64,000 nucleotides of DNA from Kumtagia sp963829135. GTDB taxonomy: Bacteria > Pseudomonadota > Alphaproteobacteria > Rhizobiales > Rhizobiaceae. Within the stretch, counting starts at the first letter, position 1. Each line of letters begins with the position of its first letter. The notes beneath the pieces were generated by a model. It saw only the letters and a program-made list of their open reading frames with translations. It made no database searches and was not told the DNA's origin. Where the stretch lies: positions 124,001 to 188,000 of the forward strand of contig CAWHHO010000004.1 in assembly GCA_963829135.1 (NCBI GenBank), read 5' to 3'. Of the stretch, positions 52,259-61,174 are shown in pieces. Position numbers and translations under genes: made by a program.

Positions 52259-52888
52259 ATGGCTGAAGCCGCGAGCACCGCAACACGCAATCCGCAGCGT
52301 TCCAACCTCATGGTTGCGGCGGTTTGCATCGCGTTTGTCGCGGGCATGGTCGGCGCGGCTTACGCTTCGGTGCCGCTTTACAGGATGTTCTGCCAGCTGA
52401 CGGGCTATGGCGGAACGACGCAGCGTGTCACGCAATATTCCGATCGCATTCTCGACCGCGAGGTCACGGTCCGTTTCGACGCCAACGTGTCGGGCGGCGT
52501 GCCATGGAATTTCCAGCCGGCGCAGCGCGATGTCACGATGAAGATCGGCGAGACAGCGCAGATCGCATACAAGGCGACGAACCTGTTCAACCAGCCGTCC
52601 GCCGGTCGCGCGACCTTCAACGTCACGCCTGAACTGGCTGGCTCGTATTTCAACAAGGTGGAATGCTTCTGCTTCACCGACACGACGCTGAAGGGCGGCG
52701 AGACGATCGACATGCCGGTGGTCTTCTACATCGACCCGGCCATTGACGACGTGCCGGAACTGAAGAACATGAAGTCGATCACGCTTTCCTACACCTTCTT
52801 CCCGATCGACGGGGAGAAGCCGGTGGCCGCCACGTTGGAGGGCGCCGGGACCAACACCGAAACTGCCGACGAAAATCTCGGGGGCTGA
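52259..52888 (+). CDS. ctaG: Cytochrome c oxidase assembly protein CtaG/Cox11
   Basis: Copper chaperone for CuB, 209 residues. One N-terminal membrane helix (NLMVAAVCIAFVAGMVGAAY) then a periplasmic Ig-like domain. The copper Cys pair is in KVECFCFTDTTLKGGE; VPLYRMFCQLTGYGGTTQ is the juxtamembrane Cys motif. Confidence 0.95.
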   Translation: MAEAASTATRNPQRSNLMVAAVCIAFVAGMVGAAYASVPLYRMFCQLTGYGGTTQRVTQYSDRILDREVTVRFDANVSGGVPWNFQPAQRDVTMKIGETAQIAYKATNLFNQPSAGRATFNVTPELAGSYFNKVECFCFTDTTLKGGETIDMPVVFYIDPAIDDVPELKNMKSITLSYTFFPIDGEKPVAATLEGAGTNTETADENLGG

Positions 52889-52889
52889 C

Positions 52890-53780
52890 ATGGCAGATGC
52901 ACACGCGAAACCGAATCACGACTATCACATCATCGACCCGAGTCCGTGGCCGTTCGTGGGTTCGATCGGCGCCTTCATAACGGCCATCGGCGGCGTCGCC
53001 TGGATGCAGTATATGAAGGGCGGCAGCCTGCGTCTCTTTGGCCTGGACCTCTCGGCCGCTCACTATTTCATCTTCGCCATCGGCATGCTGGTCATTCTCT
53101 ACACCATGTACGCGTGGTGGTCGGATACGATCAAAGAAGCGCACGAGGGTCACCACACCCGCGTGGTGTCGCTGCACCTGCGCTACGGCATGATCATGTT
53201 CATCGCCTCCGAAGTGATGTTCTTCGTCGCCTGGTTCTGGGCCTTCTTCGACGCCAGCCTGTATCCCAACGAAATCCACCAGGTCGCCCGCACCGAGTTC
53301 ACCGGCGGCGTCTGGCCACCGAAGGGCATCGAGGTCCTCGATCCATTCCATCTGCCACTCTACAATACGATCATTCTGCTCCTGTCCGGCACGACGGTGA
53401 CCTGGGCGCACCATGCGCTGCTGCACAACGACCGCAAGGGCCTGGTCTGGGGACTGACGCTGACAGTCGGGCTCGGCGTGTTGTTCTCGTTCGTCCAGGC
53501 CTACGAGTACATCCACGCTCCGTTCGGGTTCAAGGACTCGATCTACGGTGCGACCTTCTTCATGGCGACCGGCTTCCACGGCTTCCACGTCATCATTGGC
53601 ACGATCTTCCTGGCCGTATGCCTGTTGCGAGCGATGGGCGGCGATTTTACGCCGAAGCAGCATTTCGGCTTCGAGGCAGCGGCCTGGTACTGGCACTTCG
53701 TCGACGTGGTGTGGCTGTTCCTCTTCGCCTGCATTTACGTCTGGGCGTCTTCCGGCGCGACGATCGCCCACGGTCACTGA
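52890..53780 (+). CDS. coxC: Cytochrome c oxidase subunit III
   Basis: 296 residues, seven membrane helices. Conserved: YHIIDPSPWPFVGSIGAFI, WWSDTIKEAHEGHHTRVVSL, RYGMIMFIASEVMFFVAWFW, FFMATGFHGFHVIIGTIFL, AWYWHFVDVVWLFLFACIYV. Supports proton uptake and stability of subunit I. Starts 1 base after ctaG. Confidence 0.97.
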   Translation: MADAHAKPNHDYHIIDPSPWPFVGSIGAFITAIGGVAWMQYMKGGSLRLFGLDLSAAHYFIFAIGMLVILYTMYAWWSDTIKEAHEGHHTRVVSLHLRYGMIMFIASEVMFFVAWFWAFFDASLYPNEIHQVARTEFTGGVWPPKGIEVLDPFHLPLYNTIILLLSGTTVTWAHHALLHNDRKGLVWGLTLTVGLGVLFSFVQAYEYIHAPFGFKDSIYGATFFMATGFHGFHVIIGTIFLAVCLLRAMGGDFTPKQHFGFEAAAWYWHFVDVVWLFLFACIYVWASSGATIAHGH

Positions 53781-53804
53781 CCGAGCCGGCAGCACCTTGT
53801 TGCA

Positions 53805-53833
53805 AGGCGGCTGCGCGAAAATTGCGGCCGCCT
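53805..53833 (+). terminator. Hairpin after coxC
   Basis: AGGCGGCTGC and GCGGCCGCCT style arms form a stem of about 10 pairs (one wobble) around GCGAAAATT, 25 bases past the coxC stop. No long T tail. Possible terminator or processing site. Confidence 0.4.
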
Positions 53834-53849
53834 CCGCTGTTTTGGCGGG

Positions 53850-54188
53850 ATGCTTCGCCCGGCGATCACACTCGTCAGCGCGAGAGTGCCATCGCCAAAT
53901 GGGACCGATCGCCGGAGAGGCGATCTGCGCGACGGATGTAGTCCAGAAGGCGGCTACTGCCGTTCCATCCATATCTCTTACCCCGACGCGGGAGATGAAG
54001 CCGCCATCAATCCAGGCGCGTCACGGCGGCATATTCATGATACTCGACCAGCCGATCGGTCATGGCTGGCAGGTCGGCTATTTCAGATGTTTGACTGGAC
54101 AAATTGCGGCATTGCCGTCGACAACAAAGCCATGGCAAACATGGGAGAAATGGCTCCCGTCGGCATGCTGATAGAGACTAGCCCGTGA
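53850..54188 (+). pseudogene. L,D-transpeptidase (YkuD) domain remnant
   Basis: Fragments line up with the YkuD catalytic domain: SIHISYPDAGDEAAINPGAS, a decayed H-motif (RRHIHDTRPADRSWLAG), then MFDWTNCGIAVDNKAMANMG and APVGMLIETSP. In active enzymes these read like HG-P-G-W and DWT-GCIAV, with the Cys nucleophile; here the order around Cys is scrambled (NCGI). Upstream pieces (PSPNGTDRRRGDL) are in more than one frame. It separates coxC from DUF983, which are usually neighbours. Identification is from pattern memory. Confidence 0.55.
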
Positions 54189-54198
54189 TTGAAATTTA

Positions 54199-54585
54199 AT
54201 GACAGAAGACAGGGCGAATTGGCCTCCGGTCGATCCGATCGGCGCCGGGTTGAAGGGGCGCTGTCCGCGCTGCGGCGAGGGCCGGCTGTTTTCCGGCTTT
54301 CTGACGGTGGCGCCGCGTTGCGGCACTTGCGGGCTCGACAATTCCTTTGCCGACGCCGGTGACGGACCTGCCGTATTCGTCATCCTCATCATAGGTTTCA
54401 TCGTCGTGGGCTTGGCCCTGTGGATGGAGGTTACGTTCAACCCGCCGCTGTGGCTGCACTTCATGATGTGGATTCCGCTGATCCTGGTGCTCTGCCTGCT
54501 GTCGCTGCGGCTGCTGAAAGGCGTGCTGATCACCCTGCAGTACCGGAACAGGGCGGCTGAAGGCCGGCTCGACCGGCCGGAATGA
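54199..54585 (+). CDS. DUF983 family protein
   Basis: 128 residues. A zinc-ribbon-like CPRCGEGRLFSGFLTVAPRC then GTCG, followed by two membrane helices (VFVILIIGFIVVGLALWMEV and FMMWIPLILVLCLLSLRLL). Found between coxC and surf1 in Rhizobiales; probable oxidase assembly role. Overlaps surf1 by 4 bases. Confidence 0.92.
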   Translation: MTEDRANWPPVDPIGAGLKGRCPRCGEGRLFSGFLTVAPRCGTCGLDNSFADAGDGPAVFVILIIGFIVVGLALWMEVTFNPPLWLHFMMWIPLILVLCLLSLRLLKGVLITLQYRNRAAEGRLDRPE

Positions 54586-55335
54586 CAGCGATGGCTGGCG
54601 AGCTCAGAAGACGCCCATTCCCCTGGCTATTGGTGACGCTCGCAGCGGTGGCATTTTCAGGTCTGCTGGCTCTCGGCACCTGGCAGATGGAGCGGCTGCA
54701 GTGGAAAAATGGGCTGATCGCTACCATTCATGAGCGCACCACTTCGCCCCCGGTCACGCTGCGAGTCGATCTCTGCGCGCTACAACCGCAGTGGCGATGT
54801 CGATTATTGGCCGGTCGAGGTAAAAGGAACATTCTACCATGCGGGTGAGCGGCATTTCTTCGCCACCTATGACGGCCGTTCGGGTTTCTATGTCTACACG
54901 CCGCTGCGCATGCCGTACGGCCGCTTTGTCTTCATCAATCGAGGCTTCGTCCCGTACGACCTGAAGGATCCGAAGCGGCGTCAGCAGACGCAGGTGGAAG
55001 GCGAGGTCACCATCAGGGGCCTCGCGCGCAATCCGCTCAGCGAAAAGCCGTCATCGATGGTTCCGGACAACGAGCCCTGGAAGAATATCTTCTATTGGAA
55101 GGATCTCGATACGATGGCGGCTACGGCAAACTTGCCGGTGCGCGCAATGGTCATGCCGTTCTTCATCGATGCCGATGCGACCCCCAATGCCGGCGGCTTG
55201 CCGATCGGCGGCGTGACCATCATCGACCTGCCGAACAATCATCTTCAATATGCAGTGACCTGGTATGGTTTGGCCGCTGCATTGGCCGTTGTGGTCGTCC
55301 TTTGGCTGCACGGGCGGCGCAAGCGGCCAATGTGA
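54582..55335 (+). pseudogene. surf1: SURF1 family oxidase assembly protein, frameshifted
   Basis: Two frames. First: PFPWLLVTLAAVAFSGLLAL then GTWQMERLQWKNGLIATIHE, the first membrane helix and conserved GxWQ-R. Second: ISARYNRSGDVDYWPVEVKG, HFFATYDGRSGFYVYTPLRM, FVFINRGFVP, then AVTWYGLAAALAVVVVLWLH, the second helix. One extra base near 54762 (CTGCGAGTC) parts them. About 250 residues if joined, normal for SURF1, which helps insert heme a. All other cox genes are whole, so this may be a base error. Confidence 0.88.
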
Positions 55336-55384
55336 CGTCTTGACAGGGGAGGGCGCGGTCCTTCAAGTCGGCGCGGACAAAATC

Positions 55385-56395
55385 ATGCACCATTCAGCCA
55401 TCAAACCGCCTCTGACGATCCGGCTCTGCCAGCCGCGCGGGTTCTGCGCGGGCGTCGACAGGGCGATCCAGATCGTCGTGCTGGCGCTGAAGAAGTATGG
55501 CGCGCCGGTCTATGTCCGGCATGAAATCGTGCACAACCGCTATGTGGTCGAGGGTCTGCAAAGCCTTGGCGCCGTGTTTATCGAGGAACTGAGCGAGATA
55601 CCCGCCGAGCACCGCGAAGCACCGGTGGTGTTTTCCGCGCATGGCGTGCCGAAATCGGTGCCCGAAGATGCCGTGGCACGCAATCTATTCTACCTCGACG
55701 CGACCTGTCCGTTGGTCTCCAAGGTGCACAAGCAGGCAATGCGCCATCAGCGGCTCGGCCGCCATGTGCTGCTGATCGGCCATGGCGGGCATCCGGAGGT
55801 GATCGGCACGATGGGCCAGCTGCCTCCCGGCGCGGTCACGTTGATCGAAACGGAAGCCGACGTCCGCAATTTCGAGCCGCTGGATCCTGCAGCTTTGGGC
55901 TTCGTGACCCAGACGACGCTTTCCGTCGAAGATACCGCTTGGCTGATCCGCGCGCTGGAGGAGAAGTTTCCGCTGCTGCAGGCACCGGCGGCGGAATCAA
56001 TCTGCTATGCGACCACAAATCGCCAGGAGGCGGTAAAGGAAGCAGCTCCCGGCGCCGATCTGTTTTTGGTGGTCGGCGCACCCAATTCGTCCAACTCCAA
56101 GCGCCTTGTCGAGGTGGCCGAGCGCGCCGGCGCGAAACTGTCGATGCTGGTGCAGCGCGCCTCGGAAATACCTTGGGCGGAAGTCGGCAGCATCACCACG
56201 CTCGGACTGTCGGCGGGTGCTTCGGCGCCGGAAATCATCGTCGACGAGATCATAGACGGGTTTCGCGAGCGCTTCGACGTGACGCTCGATCTGGCGATCA
56301 CGGCGACGGAGCTGGAGAATTTCCCGGTGATGCGCGTGCTGCGCGACGTCGAGCTTACCGCCGCCGACATGGCTTTCGTAAACGGAAATCGCTAG
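55385..56395 (+). CDS. ispH: 4-hydroxy-3-methylbut-2-enyl diphosphate reductase
   Basis: Last step of the MEP pathway, an iron-sulfur enzyme of 336 residues from ATG 55385. Cluster Cys in PRGFCAGVDRAIQIVVLALK, DATCPLVSKVHKQAM and ESICYATTNRQEAVKE; catalytic E-T region VTQTTLSVEDT; GAPNSSNSKRLVEVA. The frame upstream overlaps surf1 and is not used. Confidence 0.95.
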   Translation: MHHSAIKPPLTIRLCQPRGFCAGVDRAIQIVVLALKKYGAPVYVRHEIVHNRYVVEGLQSLGAVFIEELSEIPAEHREAPVVFSAHGVPKSVPEDAVARNLFYLDATCPLVSKVHKQAMRHQRLGRHVLLIGHGGHPEVIGTMGQLPPGAVTLIETEADVRNFEPLDPAALGFVTQTTLSVEDTAWLIRALEEKFPLLQAPAAESICYATTNRQEAVKEAAPGADLFLVVGAPNSSNSKRLVEVAERAGAKLSMLVQRASEIPWAEVGSITTLGLSAGASAPEIIVDEIIDGFRERFDVTLDLAITATELENFPVMRVLRDVELTAADMAFVNGNR

Positions 56396-56398
56396 GCA

Positions 56399-57358
56399 AT
56401 GGCAGTTTATACGGACGTTCCGGAAGGAGAGCTGGAGGCGTTTCTGAAGAACTATGCGGTAGGCGACCTCCTCTCCTACAAGGGTATTGCCGAGGGCTCG
56501 GAAAATTCCAACTATCTGCTCCATACCTCGACGGGATCCTACATCTTGACGCTCTATGAGCGGCGGGTGGAGAGGGCCGACCTGCCGTTTTTTCTCGGCC
56601 TTATGGATCACCTGGCCAGGAAAGGTGTCGTCTGTCCGCTGCCGGTTCACCGCAAGGACGGCGAGATCATCGGCGAGCTCGCCGGACGCGCCGCGGCGCT
56701 GATCACGTTTCTGGAAGGCATGTGGATGCGCCGCCCGACCGCCGCGCAGTGCCGGGAGGTTGGCAAGGCGCTTGCCTCCATGCATCTAGCCGGGGCGGAT
56801 TTCCCGCTGTCGCGGCCGAACGCATTGCAGATCGATGGCTGGCGGAAATTGTGGGACGGCGCCCGCCCCCGCGCCGACGAGGTCGAGCAGGGGCTGGTGG
56901 CTGAAGTCGATCGCGACTTCGCCGAGCTGGCGCGCGAATGGCCGAAGGGCCTTCCCTCCGGCGTTATCCATGCCGATCTCTTTCCGGACAACGTCTTCTT
57001 CCTCGGCGACAGGCTTTCGGGGCTGATCGATTTCTATTTCGCCTGCAATGATTTCTACGCCTATGATTTGGCCACCTGCCTCAATGCCTGGTGCTTCGAG
57101 AAGGATCATTCGTATAATCTGACCAAGAGCACGGCATTGCTCGGCGGTTACCGCGCGGTGCGCCCTCTTGAACAGGCGGAGATCGCTGTGCTGCCGCTAC
57201 TGGCGCGCGGCTCGGCGCTGCGCTTCATGCTGACGCGGCTCTATGACTGGCTGACGATTCCTGACGGCGCGCTGGTGCAGAAGCGCGACCCGCTGGAGTT
57301 CGTGCGCCGCCTGCGCTTTCACCGGCAGATCAAGTCCGCTGCGGAGTACGGCCTGTGA
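56399..57358 (+). CDS. thrB: Homoserine kinase (ThrB, aminoglycoside phosphotransferase type)
   Basis: 319 residues, the APH-fold ThrB of alphaproteobacteria and not the GHMP type. Motifs: YKGIAEGSENSNYLLHTSTG, SYILTLYERRVERADLPFF, catalytic loop SGVIHADLFPDNVFFLGDRL, metal LIDFYFACNDFYAYDLA. It makes O-phosphohomoserine for threonine. Follows ispH by 3 bases and overlaps rnhA by 4. Confidence 0.94.
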   Translation: MAVYTDVPEGELEAFLKNYAVGDLLSYKGIAEGSENSNYLLHTSTGSYILTLYERRVERADLPFFLGLMDHLARKGVVCPLPVHRKDGEIIGELAGRAAALITFLEGMWMRRPTAAQCREVGKALASMHLAGADFPLSRPNALQIDGWRKLWDGARPRADEVEQGLVAEVDRDFAELAREWPKGLPSGVIHADLFPDNVFFLGDRLSGLIDFYFACNDFYAYDLATCLNAWCFEKDHSYNLTKSTALLGGYRAVRPLEQAEIAVLPLLARGSALRFMLTRLYDWLTIPDGALVQKRDPLEFVRRLRFHRQIKSAAEYGL

Positions 57359-57897
57359 AGCAGATCGACATGTTTACCGACGGCGCATGCTCGGGCAATC
57401 CGGGGCCAGGCGGCTGGGGCGCGATCCTGCGGTACAACGGAACGATCAAGGAATTGAACGGCGGCGAGGCCGAGACGACCAACAACCGCATGGAGCTGAT
57501 GGCGGCGATCGAAGGCCTGAACGCCCTGAAGGAACCGTGTGTCGTCGATCTCTACACGGACAGCAATTATGTCCGCGACGGCATTTCCAGCTGGATCCAC
57601 GGCTGGAAGCGCAATGGCTGGAAGACGGCCGACAAGAAGCCGGTGAAGAACGCCGAACTGTGGCAGGCGCTGGACGAGGCAACGCGCCGCCACAAGGTCA
57701 CCTGGCATTGGGTGAAGGGTCACGCCGGCCACCCTGAAAACGAGCGCGCCGACGAACTCGCGCGCATGGGAATGGCGCCGTTCAAGCCGTCCAGGCCGGC
57801 TTCCGCCGCCACGCCGCCGGTCAGGTCCGCACCGAGCGTCGCGACGAGCGGGAAGCCGGCGCCAAGGAAGCCCCGCCGTTCGACGCAGAGTTACTAG
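57355..57897 (+). CDS. rnhA: Ribonuclease HI
   Basis: 180 residues from GTG 57355. Catalytic acids in MFTDGACSGNPGPGGWGAIL, RMELMAAIEGL and DLYTDSNYVRDGI, plus WHWVKGHAGHPENERADELA. The last 30 residues are a basic Pro/Ser tail not needed for catalysis, absent from E. coli RnhA. Coupled to thrB. Confidence 0.95.
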   Translation: MKQIDMFTDGACSGNPGPGGWGAILRYNGTIKELNGGEAETTNNRMELMAAIEGLNALKEPCVVDLYTDSNYVRDGISSWIHGWKRNGWKTADKKPVKNAELWQALDEATRRHKVTWHWVKGHAGHPENERADELARMGMAPFKPSRPASAATPPVRSAPSVATSGKPAPRKPRRSTQSY

Positions 57898-57898
57898 A

Positions 57899-58537
57899 AT
57901 GACATGGTCCCAAATTCTCGCATTCATGCTGGCGACGACGCTTCTGGTCGTCTCGCCAGGACCTAATGGCGTGCTGATTGCCAAGACTGTGCCGAGTTCC
58001 GGTCGCGAGGCCGGGCTCGCCACGATTGCCGGCTTCTTCCTTGCGTTTTACGTGCATGGTGCGCTTTCAATCGTCGGTCTCTCGATCATCTTGCTGAAAT
58101 CGGCACTGGCCTTTGCGATCGTCAAATATCTTGGCGCCGCCTATCTGTGCTGGATCGGCATCAAGGCCTTGATTGCCGCCTGCAAGGGCGTCGCCGCAAT
58201 CGCGGACGGTGCGCCTGCGCGAAGGCCCGGAAGCCTGCTGAAATCGTTTGCGGAAGGGTTTCTGACCAATGGGCTGAACCCAAAAGTGTCTATGTTCTAT
58301 CTCGCGGTGTTTCCGAACTTCATTCCGGTGAGCGAGCATGCGGTGGCGTATGCCTTCCTGCTCGTCTTCCTGCATTCGATGATCAACGTTGTGTGGTTCG
58401 GTTCGATGGTCCTGCTGTTTTCGAGACTGAAGTTCGTCGCGCGCAATGGGCGGTTTCAGCGCTGGCTGAAGGGCGTCACAGGCGCCGTGTTCATCGGGTT
58501 CGGGTTGAAGCTTGCGGCGTATAAGCCGGCTGTTTGA
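57899..58537 (+). CDS. LysE family amino acid exporter
   Basis: 212 residues with about six membrane helices. LysE/RhtB pattern: LVVSPGPNGVLIAKTVPSSG, REAGLATIAGFFLAFYVHG, KYLGAAYLCWIGIKAL, FAEGFLTNGLNPKVSMFYLA. Substrate unknown. Starts 1 base after rnhA. Confidence 0.9.
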   Translation: MTWSQILAFMLATTLLVVSPGPNGVLIAKTVPSSGREAGLATIAGFFLAFYVHGALSIVGLSIILLKSALAFAIVKYLGAAYLCWIGIKALIAACKGVAAIADGAPARRPGSLLKSFAEGFLTNGLNPKVSMFYLAVFPNFIPVSEHAVAYAFLLVFLHSMINVVWFGSMVLLFSRLKFVARNGRFQRWLKGVTGAVFIGFGLKLAAYKPAV

Positions 58538-58581
58538 AAGACAGCGGGTTGCACAACACTTGGGCCGTCTTACTGACTGTT

Positions 58582-58755
58582 CCCCCTCACCCGGCCTCCG
58601 GCTTCGACAAGCTCAGCCTCGGCCACCCTCTCCCCGCTGGGGAGAGGAGGTTGTCCACGCACGAGCCATCTCACGAGCGATTTGCCGCAGGCTGGCAAGT
58701 CTCCTCGCCCCATCGGGGAGAGGGTGCCGAGCGAAGCGGAGGCCGGGTGAGGGCC
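58582..58755. repeat. Inverted pair of palindromic repeats, intergenic
   Basis: Left copy CCCCTCACCCGGCCTCCGG to CCACCCTCTCCCCGCTGGGG; right copy CGCCCCATCGGGGAGAGGG, GTGCCGAGCGAAGCGGAGG, CCGGGTGAGGG. Same family and same orientation as the pair at 2095. The left copy has a TTCGACAAGCTCA string inside its second palindrome, taken from the other repeat family seen at 12376. Confidence 0.85.
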
Positions 58756-58770
58756 GACTATGGATGCAGC

Positions 58771-59256
58771 TCATAGCTGCTCGAGGATACGCGCCGCGCC
58801 GGAGTCGATCGCCTGACCGGCTGCCTGCTCCATGTTCAGCGCCTCGACCTTGCCGTCATTGACGATCATCGAAAACCGCCTTGAGCGCAGGCCCATGCCG
58901 TTGGCGCTGAGATCAATGGAAAGTCCCAGCGCTTTCACGAAGTCGCCGCTGCCGTCGGCCAGAAACAGGATCTTATCCTCGCCGCCGGTGAAGCGCGCCC
59001 AGGCGGTCATGACATGGACGTCGTTCACGGCCAGGACCGCAATCGTGTCGACGCCGCGCGACAGGATTGCATCGCGGTTTTCGAGATAGCCCGGCAGGTG
59101 GTTGTTACTGCAGGTCGGCGTGAATGCGCCTGGAACCGCAAACAGAACGACCTTCTTGCCGGAAAATACATCGCCGGTTGTCAACGTGGTCGCGCCATCG
59201 GCGGTCATTATCTTGAAATGGCCCTCTGGGAGCTTGTCGCCCACGGAAATCGTCAT
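58771..59256 (-). CDS. Peroxiredoxin (Prx5/AhpE-type redoxin)
   Basis: 161 residues. Peroxidatic Cys in VLFAVPGAFTPTCSNNHLPG, preceded by FSGKKV; C-terminal part LRSRRFSMIVNDGKVEALNM. Prx5 family, reducing H2O2 and organic peroxides with thiol donors. Normal length. Confidence 0.93.
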   Translation of the reverse strand: MTISVGDKLPEGHFKIMTADGATTLTTGDVFSGKKVVLFAVPGAFTPTCSNNHLPGYLENRDAILSRGVDTIAVLAVNDVHVMTAWARFTGGEDKILFLADGSGDFVKALGLSIDLSANGMGLRSRRFSMIVNDGKVEALNMEQAAGQAIDSGAARILEQL

Positions 59257-59340
59257 GCTGTCCTCGTCGTCTGCTGGCTGGAAGATGCAGGGGAAATAGG
59301 CGCTCGTGCGCGATCGCGCAATCGGCGGTGGGTGATGCCA

Positions 59341-60145
59341 TCAGAAAAACGGCAGGATGCCGCTCACCGCGCCATGGTCGGTCACCAGAGTGTAGTGGAG
59401 GCCGCCCGATAAGGGGCGTTGATCCGGCTTGGTGACGGCCAGAGTGAAGTAGGTCTTTCCCTCCTTCTCCGACATCTGCGGTGCCTGGAAATAGTATCCC
59501 TGGTCGGCAGCGATGAAGACGTCCGATGCCCTGGCGCCCGCCGGCAGAATAGCCTCGACGGTCAGTCGTCTCCTTGCCCGCTTCAACGGTGCGCAGGCCG
59601 AAATCCGCCGTCGCGGGCGCAGGCAGCGCGGCAGCTGCATTGGAGACGATGGCCGCGTCGGCCGGATTGTCGGGATCGCTTTGCGGATCGATAGTGAACT
59701 GCGCACTCACCGGCACGCAGATCGTCTCGCAAATGCCGAGGAAGACGGCGGCGCTGATGGTGGAGGGCAGCGTCGGATCGGCGGTGCTGAAGGCAACGGG
59801 AAAGGCGACAGATTGCGCGTAGCCTGCCCAGGAGAGATCGCCTTCCTGGTGGCGTTCGGGCACGGGGAAGGCGAGTTCAACGCCATTGACGTTGCTGCTC
59901 GCCGAGATATCGATAGTCGGCGGCACGCCGGCATCGCCGGGATCGCGCCAATAGGTCTTCCACCGCCGCTTCAGCTCGATCTCCAACGCGCCATGCAGGT
60001 CGCCGGCGGCATCGGGGATACCCGTCGTCACCAGCCGCACGCGTCCACCTTGCACTTCGACCCACGGACTGGAGGATGCGAAAGCGTTGCAGGAAAGCGA
60101 TGTGAGAATGGCTGCGGAAACGAAGGATAGCGGCGACTTTGTCAT
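59341..60145 (-). pseudogene. DsbD N-terminal-domain-like exported protein, frameshifted
   Basis: About 267 residues if joined. Signal peptide (SFVSAAILTSLSCNAFA), then ALEIELKRRWKTYWRDPGDA, GYAQSVAFPVAFSTADP, FLGICETICVPVSAQFTID (a Cys pair, as in DsbD-alpha). After RTVEAGKE the frame is lost; LTVEAILPAGARASDVFIAA, DQGYYFQAPQMSEKEG and the C-terminal GGLHYTLVTDHGAVSGILPF are one base out. The extra base is near 59565. Could be an assembly error. Confidence 0.82.
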
Positions 60146-60455
60146 GCCGGCGATTTGACCGGCAGAAGCTTTAATTTCAATGTACTGCGTCCGCGAAAGA
60201 GGTCATTTCTGCGTGAGTGTTCCGTCATTGCATCAGGTTTGAAGCCTTCATTTGCGGATATCATATCCGCAAGAGGCCGATGCCGCTGCGACCTACGCCG
60301 AACCACCTGCTAGGGTAGAACCCGCACCTTCACGCTTTTTCTTGCGTCCCGGTGTCGTTTCACGCGCCATTTCGATCGCGTTCATGAGTTCACGACGTTG
60401 GCAGCCGGTGCAAACCTGTCTTTCAAGAAAGGCAAAAAAGGGTTAGCCTTGCCCC
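60146..60455. other. Gap upstream of yqgE, no gene supported
   Basis: 310 bases between divergent genes; probably promoters for both. No clear boxes or RNA gene seen. Confidence 0.45.
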
Positions 60456-61064
60456 ATGGATATCTTGAAACACAAGGCGGCTGCGAAGAAGCGGGGATTC
60501 CTCGACGGATATTTCCTCATCGCCATGCCTGGCATGAAGGATGACCGCTTCGCGCGAACGGTCGTCTATTTGTGCGCCCACAGCGAAGAAGGCGCAATGG
60601 GTCTGATCATCAACCAGATCCAGCAGATGCCGTTTCCCGACCTTTTGGTCCAGCTTGGCATACTGGATGAGAAGGAAGCCATCCGCCTTCCGGATTCAGC
60701 GCGCGAATTCGTGGTTCGCAATGGCGGCCCCGTGGATCGCAGCCGGGGCTTCGTGCTGCATAGTGGAGACTATCGCGTCGAGTCGTCGCTGCCGGTTTCG
60801 AGTGACATCTGCCTGACGGCCACCATCGACATCCTGCGAGCCATCTCCAAGGGCAGGGGCCCGCAAAAGGCACTGATGGCGCTTGGCTATGCGAGCTGGG
60901 GCGCCGGCCAGCTCGAGAGGGAAATCCAGGAAAACGGCTGGCTTACCTGTCCGGCCCTTCCAGACCTGCTGTTCGATGCCGATATGGAACGGAAATATGA
61001 CCGCGTGGTCGCTTCGATCGGCGTCGATCTTACACGCCTGAGCACGGTAGCTGGACACGCTTGA
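60456..61064 (+). CDS. YqgE/AlgH family protein
   Basis: 202 residues. Family pattern: GFLDGYFLIAMPGMKDDRFA, RTVVYLCAHSEEGAMGLIIN, FVVRNGGPVDRSRGFVLHSG and ALMALGYASWGAGQLEREIQ. Function is not settled (once linked to alginate control). Complete. Confidence 0.93.
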   Translation: MDILKHKAAAKKRGFLDGYFLIAMPGMKDDRFARTVVYLCAHSEEGAMGLIINQIQQMPFPDLLVQLGILDEKEAIRLPDSAREFVVRNGGPVDRSRGFVLHSGDYRVESSLPVSSDICLTATIDILRAISKGRGPQKALMALGYASWGAGQLEREIQENGWLTCPALPDLLFDADMERKYDRVVASIGVDLTRLSTVAGHA

Positions 61065-61174
61065 GGTCGATAGGCAGAGTGGCGTATCGAAGCGTGCCGA
61101 GGTTGATCGTTTTCAAATGCTGACGGACTAACTCGTCAGCTAAGTCGGGGCCGATGGGGGAGCGGCTGTCCCCA

